64,000 bases of DNA from Cycas panzhihuaensis (lineage: Eukaryota; Cycadophyta): assembly GCA_023213395.1 (NCBI GenBank), contig CM041465.1, positions 205,227,741-205,291,740 on the forward strand, written 5' to 3'. Both the position numbers and the translations under genes were made by a program. Under the pieces are notes generated by a model that saw only the letters and a program-made list of their open reading frames with translations, was not told the origin of the DNA and ran no database searches. This document shows, piece after piece, positions 1 to 10,944 of the stretch. The stretch's first letter is position 1. Each line of letters starts with the position of its first letter.

Positions 1-1340
1 GTAACTCTACTCTACTAACTTCTATCTCTGCTAATGGGCTTTGAATGACAAACCACTTTCATGATGTTATCTTTACATGTGTCTTGTATATGGGGATTCA
101 TTTCATAACATGTGGCATATAATATTTATTTTTTTATTTAATTATACATATATATTTTTAAATACCCTTTCATTATTTTCATCCTACTAAATAAGTTACA
201 AAAGAGAGTTCTTTCAATATTAGATTTGAAGGGTTAATACAATCATAATAAACTTTTCTAGCTGTCCAAATTTTTTTCTTTCATGTTTTATAAATGTAAA
301 TATTTTTTTCAAACCCTTCAAGGATTGTACAGGTAGAAGCAATTAAAAAAAGTGATATTTTTCTTTAGTAAGCTTCATCATTTTTACTTCTCTTCTTTGT
401 TACTTACTTTTCTCTTCACTTGTAAATAGATTTTTCATCAACATGGAGTCATTTTTTAACCCTGTGGATGGTAAAAAATGCTTCTTCAATTATTGTACAT
501 GACTCCTCTATAATTTACCCAGTACCATGTAAAGGGTATACTATACATCAACTAAATGTGCTTAAATCTTTAGCTTCAAACACATATTTATAACCTTTAA
601 CAACAAAACTTGCATGCTAAAAATTGGGTTGGCATGTACTAATAATTAGATCATAAGTAAAAAAAAAACTCTTATTTTTGCCATTAATTTATCTTACATA
701 TAGCCTCAAAAATTAGGAATAAATCAACCTCAAATATATCAAAATATGACAGTCAATTAGCCCCTAAATACTCAATAAGCTTGTAATAAAATAACCCTTT
801 AGAAAATTATCTTTGTGCTTATGGAAATGATCCCAAGTATCTTTAAAAGTAGTATTATGATAGGTCAAAATAGGCATTAATAATGGTTCCAATAATATGA
901 CAAATCTATAATAAAAATAGCTTTGAAAATAACAAATAATAGGCTTAAAATTTATTCTCCCAAGGATCTCTCCATTAGTTATGATACCATATATTAGAAA
1001 TAAATTTGTGGATAAATAAGAGATCAAAGAAGGATAGGAATGAAATCAACAAAGATGAAATATAAACATAAGAAAGAACATAAAATTGGTAGAAGAATGA
1101 TTACCCTTCAAAAAATTAAGTTGAATGTATATACATATTTATAAGACCACTTGACCTCTTGTCCAACCAATAGAGTGCATAACCCCTATGTCCACCAATG
1201 GGATAATACATGGATATTTAAGCATAGACATGCATCTTAAAATACTCATAATATTATATTGAGAGAGTGGGGGGACTCAACTTGGCTCATACATAGCTAT
1301 AATATATAATTAGACATTACACCCAATAAGTAAGACATAC
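1..1340. other. Unassigned AT-rich DNA
   Basis: No recognisable coding sequence. The short open frames have no family motif. A weak LTR-like unit lies at about 980-1314 on the minus strand: TGGTATCA, the start of a tRNA-Met primer-binding site, reads on the minus strand at about 981-988, a TATAAATA-like box lies near 1140, and an end reading TAGACA is near 1314. There is no second copy in the window to confirm it. Confidence 0.5.
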
Positions 1341-1353
1341 CTTATTCTATATT

Positions 1354-2346
<993 letters not shown>

Positions 2347-2349
<3 letters not shown>

Positions 2350-5300
2350 CTTGCTACAATCCTAGGCAATAAGTTAATTTATAGTCTATAGTTTTACAAT
2401 TAGATTATGGTTCTATTAGGTTGATTTTATTCATACTACAATGGCAAAATTGAACACTTTGACACTTTGTATAAGGACATAGGTAAGTATAATATAGAAT
2501 GATCTCTGTACTAGTGATTTAAGTGATGATTTGGTAGTGTAATATGTAGTATGCTTTGTATCTTTATTAATTAAATTAAAGCCTTTAGAGACCAAGAGTT
2601 TTCTAATGGAAACCCACTTCCCTTTTTTTTTCCTTTATCATATGAGCCATTAATCAAATGGGTGAAAGAAGATCAAATGAAAGACTTTTGGTAGATGGCC
2701 CTTATTGTCCATGCATGACATGAATCCCATAGTGATAAGAACATTTAATATGGCCTTTAAAGGGAAAGTATTAACTATAGTATAGGGAAAGGTGCTATTG
2801 GAAAATAGAAAAATGAAGAAAGATAGAAGAGATAGATAATAATGGGACTAAAATCGGAATAAAATATCGATATGAATATAATAGTGTATATATGAATAGA
2901 ATACAACCAAGAATGAATACAAACAAAATTTAAAATTCAATATACAATATGTAGTAAAAATCAATAATGGATGATCAACTAAGTAACCTAATTGGTGTTC
3001 TAATACTAGTTCTAATGATCTGAAGAAGATTGGATAAGCCTAAGTGTTAAAAAGAGATCCAAAGAAACTCAAAAGGAAAATTAATTTGAAAAAGTAAAGC
3101 ACAATCCCCATGCTCTGCCTTTTTATAGGTTTCCATTAGTCAATTCAACTAAGTTGGCTAACTAATTAATTCAAAGTATGTTACAAGCTCATTTACTCAC
3201 TAATTTTAGTGAAACCCTAGAATTTTATATTATTTTAATTCATAAAAATGTTGAATGGTTGTGCACCTATTTTATAATAATGAATATAAGATTTTTTAAT
3301 AGGAAATAGAGGGGAGTTTTTTATGTCTATATGTTTCTAGCAATCACACTAGGGACATGAATTGTAGTATAGTCATTTGCCACTTTTTAAGCATTTTTAT
3401 CCACAGAAATATTATATTGGTGTTCTAAGCTTCCCCTAACCCTAGTAGATTTTTTATAATGAATTAAGGGCATATCATTCCTTCCTTCTTGAATACTTAA
3501 AGAGGTTATTTCCCTCTAAAATTTCTAGAATTATAACTTTACCTCTTTAAACTATTAACTATTCTAATTATTTCTATAATTATTTACTTATTTTTTATAA
3601 TCTTCCATTATTAATCAAATCTATTAGTAATCATAGCCACTCCCCTATCCAAATTTTGATGTCTCAATAATGTTGGGACTTCATTATTAATCATTCTAGT
3701 TGTCACACTAGAAATACTTTCTATTCCCCCTAGTTTACCTAAATTTTATAGAAAGTATAATGAGGACCCTATAAAGCATGTTGATGTTTTTCTTAACATT
3801 GCATAGATTTGTGATAATGACATATAGATGTATCTTTTCCTAGATATTATTTTAGGTAATGTTAGCATATATTAATATTCCAAATTTTATTCAAAATTCA
3901 TTTCTACTACCAAACAACTATTAGGATGTTATTAATTTAAAAACAAACTCCTCATTAAATAATTAGTCAATGCATTGGAAAATTTTAAGAACTCATAAAT
4001 CATTCCACCATTCTCCTTAGGGATGCTACCCTTAAATAATAATTTCTTAATAGTCTTAGTGGCATCATGTATTTTTAACTCTTACATCAGAATATTCACA
4101 CTTATATTAAAATTGAATATAAGGAGCAGTAATATAAACATACCCTCATTTAGTCGAGTCTTGTATTTCTTTCTAAAGCTACTCCAATTCAAGCTCTTAC
4201 ACTTAGTAACTCACATAATAATTATTTCATAGCTAGTAATCTACCTCAGTTATTACATTATCAACTTATTCCACCCAATTAAATTACTTTATTCTGTTTA
4301 CTTATAGAGTTTAATATTTTAATCATCCAACTCAACTAACTCATCTAGGATTTGATGAATAAAAACAAGTTTCACAAAGCACCTTATTAAGGATGTTCCT
4401 CACTATCTTTCCCTTCAAAATCATCCTAATTATAACATGGTGTAGAGGAGCCTACCTCACCAAAATCAATGTAATAATTCTCCTCTTACACCTCAAATTA
4501 ATCAATCTTAATATTATAATACTTATTTGTGGTATAGGAAAACAAACCATTGAAAATATATTTATAGAGAGTGACTTTGGTATCCACATTATTAAATTGA
4601 AAATAATGATATGAACAAGAATTGTTACACCTTAGCCTAGATTCCACAAAATCAAAATCACAACCCTAATTAGGACTCAGAGATTTATGAACATCTATTT
4701 CTTGAGAATGACAAGTATCTTGTTCATTTAACTCATTTATCATCTCCTAATTCATTTATTTATAAGATGAAAATTATGACTCAAATATATGTCCTTTAAA
4801 ACTAACTAAGTTCTCTACAAGTTAGCCATCGACCTTCATACAATCCAATGTAAGTTATTGGTTCTCAATTTTCTATGCTTTCTTTAAATATATACAAGCC
4901 ACTTTTTATTCCACCTTAGATTACCTATTTTCTTGTTACATCTTTAATCCCTAACCTTTAAATAATATTCAAAATTTTGAACTAAGTGAATCTAGTAGGG
5001 TCACTAGGAAGAAGCCTACGATGGAGGTCTAGTTAGTTAAATCAACATCCTTGAACCTTTCTTATACATTTGGAGTTTAGCTATAAATACATAAGAAGAA
5101 AACTAATTCTTTTGAAGAATCAAAATATAGTAAACCATCACTTTTAGTCTCTAGCCCCTATATTTCTAGGGTTTTTAAATCCTTAACCTTGTAATTAGTT
5201 AGCGAACTTCATTTTCATATTGAGGATTTGAAGAGTACTTTTTTAGGTATGTTTATTTATAACATGTTAGAGCATTTCCATTTATAGAGGTTACATTATG

Positions 5301-5520
5301 TCTGATCACTTTGGATCTTATTATCTAGTCCTTACTCTTACACTATGGCTTTTAATCCTTTACTTTTGCTAGCAAATGTTATTTCATTATTTGACCTTTG
5401 ATTATTAGTTATCCAATTGATCATAAATAAAACCTTTGTCCACTAAGCCATTATTGATAATTGTTCATCACTAAATGTTATTCCTATTTTTCTCATGCAT
5501 GCTCTTTAACTTACAATTTC
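2347..5520. other. Unassigned AT-rich DNA
   Basis: I see no family motif on either strand. It is AT-rich, CpG-poor sequence with short open frames only (for example 4023-4232 and 4393-4614). It is probably old transposon debris, but nothing in it can be named. Confidence 0.5.
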
Positions 5521-5524
5521 GATA

Positions 5525-6720
5525 AAAGTGTAACTATGATTAAAGCTTTTGATACTATTTAAAGACCCTTCATGGGTTGAATTATTAATCTTCCCATTAC
5601 ATTTTGGAGGTAAAACTATTGAAATCAATGGAAAATTTATCATTATGGTGCTTGATTATAATGCCCTACTTAGTCATAACTAGATTCAAGCCATGCTTGA
5701 TTTCCCATCCTCTCTTTTCAAAGAGGTTTAATTCTTAAAAGATAATAAGATTAATGTTGTTAAAATTTTTAATTTTCAGTATAAGAGGACTATTAATGCT
5801 TTTGACTCACCTATAATTTCATTTGTTAGTATTTATCATGATTGATAGGATGAAACAAAAATTAGCATTTATGGTAAGATTCCCCCTTTCAAAGTAAAAA
5901 AATATACTTCTCATTATAAGGTGCTTACTTTTGATATGTATGCATATCCATCACCTCCTCAAACTTATCATTTGATGTTGGTTGACTTATAAGATTCAAA
6001 TACATTTGATATTATTTCACTATTTTATAATAATTTTTCTTATTAGATCTCTCCTTATCCCAACCTATAGTCTTTCTTTGTTAATTATTAAACCACCCTA
6101 TCTAGTTTAGGCTTAAACTCTAAATTGTCAACTTAATCCTTCAAAATTAATGAGTCTACATAGTTTGAGCCTACTCAATATTTTTAGAGATACTTCTAAT
6201 TCTCTTTAATCATAATGAAGAGGCACTTAGTCTACCTATTACTCTTATTCTATTTGATGACACCTCTTTTGAGGTTATTGAGCAAGTTATAACTTCATTA
6301 GATAATCCTTTAAATGATTCATTTAATTTTTCCTTTAGTTCTAATTCATTTTATAATGAATCAAATATCATGAATAGTTTATATTTTATTGAGTCTTTTA
6401 ATTCAATCTCACTGAATTGATATATGACTATTTCTACATATGAAATTCCCATATATTCTATTTTCATTTATTTACTTAAGCCAAATGTGGGATTAAATTT
6501 CATTATTGAGTTGTAAGATAACTCATCTTATTTGGGTCAATTTTTAATTAGCTTTCATGACTTATGTTAGTTGGTAAAAGCTAAAGACATTCGTCTCCTT
6601 CCTTATAATGGAACTCCTTATTCGAGTAGAGTTATGGTTAGGTTATCTTCCCAAACTAGATGCCCCTTTATGCTAAGTCACACCTTTATAGATGGCATTA
6701 TCTATGATAATTAAATTTGA
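5525..6720 (+). pseudogene. Ty3/gypsy protease-to-linker relic
   Basis: This is a decayed fragment of a Ty3/gypsy polyprotein, covering the end of the aspartic protease and the linker before reverse transcriptase. The translation around 5530-5730 gives a segment ending in YNALLSHN, a stop, then IQAMLDFPSS. That fits the family signature in which a YN-LLGR-WI-AM stretch follows the protease. The stop (TAG) is at the Trp position, and the Arg just before it has become His, both consistent with C-to-T or G-to-A change. The frame shifts near 5605. Further segments at 5860-5990 and 6590-6715 stay partly open (PYNGTPYSSRV near 6603-6635), but I cannot name them. The catalytic Asp region is not visible. 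It has the same strand and family level as the relic at 43.9-47.4 kb, and common origin is unproven. Confidence 0.6.
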
Positions 6721-7198
6721 TAATTTCACACCTAGGTTTCCTTTAATTGATATTAAATGTTTAAAACCAAAAAAAGAAAAGCATGATAGAAAAAATTAAA
6801 ATATCCAACTCATGAAACTTAATACATTTCAAGTTGGTTGAGTCAAACTAATCTTGATTTATTTTTAAATGAGTTCTTTTAATATTAATAGTGCAAGTTT
6901 TATTTTCAATCATTTTATTTTTTAACAAATAGAGCTATGTACTTTGTTGCCAAAATTTACCACTTTAGAAGGTGATTTTATGTTATTTATAATAAAAATT
7001 ATAATAAAACATTACTTTTATTGAATTATTATTACTTTTATTGGAAATAGAGATTTGATAATTCATATAAATTTACCTATAACCTTTATTAATATATGTA
7101 TCATTTTCATTATTATAGGAGACCTCTTCAATGAAATTATGTATCCTTGACTTATTATATATCTATTTTATACCTTGTTGTAGGATTTTATCTCATTT
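6543..7198 (+). repeat. Duplicated 0.65-kb segment, copy 1
   Basis: This copy begins TTAATTAGCTTTCATGAC and ends near TTTTATCTCATTT. It is nearly identical in layout to 22253-22905, on the other side of element A. It overlaps the end of the gypsy-like linker. Its second half, from about 6706, is repeated again immediately downstream. Confidence 0.8.
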
Positions 7199-7498
7199 AA
7201 TCATCAAATTTGATAATTTCACACCTAGGTTTCCTTTAATTTATATTAAATATTTAAAACCAAAAAAAAAAAAAAAAAACATGATAGAAAAAATCAAAAT
7301 ATCCAACTCATAAAACCTAATACATTTCAAGTTGGTTGAGTCAAACTAATCTTGATTTATTTTTAAATGAGTTCTTTTAATATTAATAGTGCAAGTTTTA
7401 TTTTCAATTATTTTATTTTTTAACAAATAGAGTTGTGTACTTTGTTGCCAAAATTTTGCCACTTTAGAAGGTGATTTTATGTCATTCAATAATAGAAC
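7199..7498 (+). repeat. Partial tandem copy 2 of the same segment
   Basis: From TTTGATAATTTCACACC onward this repeats the part of copy 1 that starts near 6710. It includes an A-rich run at 7262-7280 and the phrase GTTGGTTGAGTCAAAC. It stops near 7490-7500, where the left LTR of element A begins, so the copy is truncated by the element. Confidence 0.75.
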
Positions 7499-7863
7499 TT
7501 ATAAATCATATACAAATGTTCCCAATCACAAAATCTTTTACCATACATAACAATCAAATAAATATACACACAAAAAATAGATGCATAGTACACGAGATTT
7601 ATGTGGGAAAATCTTTTCAAGAAAAAACCCACCACAAAAGGATCCTTGATGGATCTCTTAGATTATTTCATAATGGATTAATACAATGATCTTAGATGTT
7701 GAATACATAAGGCCTTAAGGCATTTATATTCTCCCAAGACGTGTCACCTAATTAGAGTTATGACCGTCCAAATAAGTCGTATCTTTTGGCTTCACACCTT
7801 TTCACTTAATTAAACCACATTAATATTAACTAAGTGAATTAATAATTAACTGCCATATTAACA
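7490..7863 (-). repeat. Element A 3' LTR
   Basis: Read on the minus strand it starts TGTTAATATGGCAG at 7863, directly after the polypurine tract. It matches 21877-22250 through most of its length, including GTGGGAAAA, a run of about 20 bp near TCTTAGATTAT, and the TTCACTTAATTAAACC end. The left edge is ambiguous because the flanking repeat and the LTR share a few bases (ACTTATA). Confidence 0.85.
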
Positions 7864-7874
7864 TCCCCCCTTAA
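7864..7874 (-). promoter_or_regulatory. Element A polypurine tract
   Basis: On the minus strand this reads TTAAGGGGGGA directly before the LTR start TGTTAAT. It is the expected plus-strand priming site of an LTR retrotransposon and fixes the LTR boundary at 7863. Confidence 0.85.
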
Positions 7875-7879
7875 TGTGA

Positions 7880-9480
7880 ATGTGGGAAGCCTGCCAACTG
7901 CAATAGTTATGTATCATAAAGGTTGGGACTATCTTACAACTTCTTTATCCTTATCGATACATCTCTCATTAAAGATAACATTGGTGAGTCCAAGTTTACT
8001 ACATATCTTCATGAATTAATCTTTAGTGAGAGGTTTGATGAACATGTTTGCAAGCTAAAATTCACTCAGATAATAGTCAACTTGTAGCTTCCTTAATTTC
8101 ATCTATTCATGAATATAATAGTGTTGAATCTCTATGTGCTTTGTACATGCATGAAACTCTAGATTCTTTGATAGACAAATGGTACTTTAGTTATCAACAA
8201 AGATAACTGGGTGTCCATTTGAGACTTTTAGAAACTCTAGGAGACATTACAACTATACGTCTTCCTTTGCACCTACACTGAGTTCTTGATAGTCAGCCTC
8301 TGTAGAAGAGAGCACCACTATCTACTACTTCTTCGATTACCATGAAATAAATCCATTACCAACTCCAAACATGTATCTAATAGTGGACTTCTGATTGTCA
8401 AAATCTCCTCTCCAATCAGTATCCATGTAGCCATGTAATTATATCTCTTCACCTTGATGGTATTCGAGACCAAGATTGATAGTCCTCTTCAAATACTTTA
8501 GAATTTGCTTCACTACATCCAAATGAGGTTCCTAAGGGTTCTACATGTAGTGGGAAACCAACCTAATAGTGTATGTAATATCAGGCCTGGTATGAGTTAA
8601 ATAGATTAGGCTCCCTACCAACTAGCGATACTTTATGCCATCTATAGAGGGCTTGGCCATATCCTTCTACAACTTAACGTCTTTTACATATGGTGTTGCA
8701 ACTAGTTTGCAATTCTACATTCCAAATTTCTCTAGAAAGTTCTTCACATATTAAGACTATAACAACACAATCCTATCATCCATCTACCTGACCTGAATGC
8801 CCAAGAAGTAATGAAGTCTTCCAAGGTTTGTCATGTCAAACAAAGCTCCCATATTAGATTTGACTTTAGTAATAACCTTGCCACAATTACCGCTGATGAC
8901 CAAATCATCCACATACACCACACAAGCTACTATTAAAGTCCCTTTTCTCTTCATATATAGATTTGGGTCAAGTTTAGAAATATCAAAACCTTCAGCTTTC
9001 AACTTCGTATCTATATTTTCATACTAAGCATGGGGTGCTTATTTCAAGCCATAGATTGACTTCTTCAAACAGCATACAAGATGATCCTGGACATCTATAA
9101 CGAATCCTAAAGGCTACGACATATAAATCTCCTCCTTTAGATCTCTATTAAGGAATGCAAACTTTACATCCATCTAATGTAACTCCCAACTATAAGCTAC
9201 TGCTAAGGAAATTAATAAATAGATCATTATCATTCTTGAGACTAGTGTAAATGACTCCTCATAGTCAATTCCTTCTTTTTACTTGAATCCTTGTATAACA
9301 AGTTTAGCCTTAAACTTGTCCACCTCTTCATCAGAGGAGAACTTTGACTTGTAGACCTGCTTGCATCCTACAAGATTCTTTGTTGGAGGTAGTGGGACTG
9401 AATCCTACATATCATTCTTTAGCAGAGAACTATACTCCTCCTCCATTGTAGCTCTCTATCTTGGATCTCCTTTTGCTTCA
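7880..9480 (-). pseudogene. Element A reverse transcriptase and RNase H
   Basis: Copia reverse transcriptase followed by RNase H, in decayed form. Reading right to left: a KFKAKLV segment near 9320, EGIDYEESF near 9270, MDVKFAFLN near 9170, EEIYMS near 9125, a remnant of the LKQAPRAWY region near 9040 with stops at the Gln and Trp positions, the polymerase motif YVDDLVIS at about 8886-8910, then DMTNLGRLHYFLG near 8790-8835. RNase H follows with GYMDTDWRGDFD near 8400-8435. At least five stops in the RT half fall at positions where the family has Gln or Trp. This half is continuous on the minus strand with the integrase at 9.7-10.5 kb. It cannot encode a working enzyme. Confidence 0.85.
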
Positions 9481-9740
9481 TCGAACGAATTAGGATCACT
9501 GGAGTTATTGGTACTTACTAGTAGAGTTTGATTAGCATGCTGACTTTGTGTTCTTTGATCATCAGTTAAGGTTTACATTGCCACACATGAATTTTCTATA
9601 GTCTTTCTTGCTTATAAAGATATTGAAGGACTTGTTACTAGAGGTACTTCAACTCATAGTAGCTCCTCACTATTACATGTCCCACCTGATCCTACTTCCT
9701 CAGGTGTTTTAGTGACTAGCTCATTGTCCTCTTTGCTTGA
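9481..9740 (-). pseudogene. Element A integrase-RT linker region
   Basis: Low-complexity, Ser/Thr-rich coding remnant between the integrase C-terminus and reverse transcriptase, the usual variable part of copia pol. A G-rich run (about 9761-9772) lies at its right end. No motif is assignable. Confidence 0.5.
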
Positions 9741-10556
9741 TGAATATGGGAATGGAAGAAGGGGGGGAGGGGCTAAAACAACTCCTTTGATGATTTATCA
9801 ACATGATATGTTGATGTCTTATCAAATTTGACATCTTGACTAACCACATTATTTTCCCCCTGTGGATCCCATAGTTTATAGGCTTTGTTATCTATGCAAT
9901 ACCCCATGAATATGCACTTTAGACTTTTTTCATCTAGTTTCTTTTGGGTATCATCTAGGATGTGGGCATACGTAATACACCCAAACATTCTTAAATGGCT
10001 AATGACAGGTTTATGACCAGTCCATTTCTCTTCAAGGGTCATGTTGTGAACTGCTTAAGTGGGTACCCGATTCAAAATATAAACAATAGTTTCCATAACT
10101 TCTGCTGAAAATTTTGGTGACAGGTTTTGAGTATGCACCCTACACCTCGCCATCTCTATTATGGTATGATTCTTTCTTTTAGTAACTATGTTCTGTTGTG
10201 GGGTATACAGGACCATAAATTCCCACTTTATACTATAATTATAGTAAAACTGATTGAATGCATTGTTGTCGTATTCCTTACCGTTATCACTTCTTAACAA
10301 CTTTATTTTCTTATCACATTCATTTTCAACCATCGCTTTCTAGTCATGAAAGTGATCAAACACATCTGACTTATTCTTGAGAAAGTAAACCTAGGCCTTC
10401 TTGGTATAGTCATCCATAAATACTAGGGCATAATGAGCTCTAAATATCGAAGAGTTAGGAATAGGGCCCATTAGGTCTGAATGTACAAGCTCCAACTTCT
10501 CCTTGGCTCTCTAAGCATTATCCCAAGCAAAAGAATAGTGGTGGTACTTGACATAC
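9741..10556 (-). pseudogene. Element A integrase core and C-terminus
   Basis: Copia integrase, which would insert the cDNA copy into host DNA. The minus-strand translation shows LELVHSDLMGPI near 10465-10500 (first catalytic Asp), LVFMDDYTKKA near 10395-10430, LLRSDNGKEYD near 10265-10300 (second Asp), a TPQQN segment near 10190-10205 with the expected Glu region replaced by TKRKNHT, and the C-terminal LRMFGCITYAHI near 9955-9990. Stops at about 10393 and 10343 are TAG at Trp positions, and a TAA near 10053 is at a Gln position. Element B inserted at 10557-10561, cutting the gene between the pre-integrase zinc region and the catalytic core. The missing upstream part continues at 18923. Confidence 0.88.
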
Positions 10557-10561
10557 ATACA
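10557..10561. repeat. Left target-site duplication of element B (ATACA)
   Basis: The five bases ATACA directly precede the LTR start TGTTGGGAATAATCCC. The same five follow the 3' LTR at 18918-18922. This is the standard 5-bp duplication made by copia integrase. Confidence 0.95.
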
Positions 10562-10929
10562 TGTTGGGAATAATCCCAATGTTCGTGCACCAGAGCGCTT
10601 AGGGCCCCTCAAAGCCGCTTTTGAGGGCCCCTAGGGCACCTTGAGCCATTCAACAGCCACCCTTAGGGCACCTTGAGCCGTTCAGCAGCCACCGAGACTG
10701 ACCACTCACATGAGGTACGTATCACCGTTATTTATTTTTAATATTTTTTCAAACTAACCTTAATTGTTGTGCAGCTAGGGTGATGGCGCCCGACGCCTCC
10801 CCGAATTCTCTATTTAAGGGTTGGGAATACCTCCATGGTGTTTATTAACATCGCCACTCTATTAGAAATTACCGTTGTACTCAAGATGAGAACGTCGTGA
10901 TGTCCTGCTCTGCTCCTCCGGCTCCATCA
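10562..10929 (+). repeat. Element B 5' LTR
   Basis: Runs from TGTTGGGAATAATCCCAA to GGCTCCATCA (TG...CA ends). U3 holds an imperfect tandem unit of about 30 bp (AGGGCACCTTGAGCC, twice, around 10636-10690) and a hairpin CCTCAAA/TTTGAGG near 10606-10626. A TATA-like TATTTAAG lies at about 10811-10818, so transcription would start shortly after it. The first bases form a short TTGGGA/TCCCAA stem. Confidence 0.95.
10811..10818 (+). promoter_or_regulatory. TATA-like box in element B 5' LTR
   Basis: TATTTAAG lies about 110 bp before the LTR end, a usual spacing for the U3/R boundary in a copia LTR. The same box is kept in the 3' LTR at about 18799-18806. The call rests on sequence and position only. 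Confidence 0.55.
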
Positions 10930-10931
10930 TT

Positions 10932-10944
10932 TGGTATCAGAGCC
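10932..10944 (+). promoter_or_regulatory. Element B primer-binding site (tRNA-iMet)
   Basis: TGGTATCAGAGCC, two bases after the LTR end, is complementary to the 3' end of plant initiator tRNA-Met. This is the usual primer for minus-strand cDNA in plant copia elements. Confidence 0.95.
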
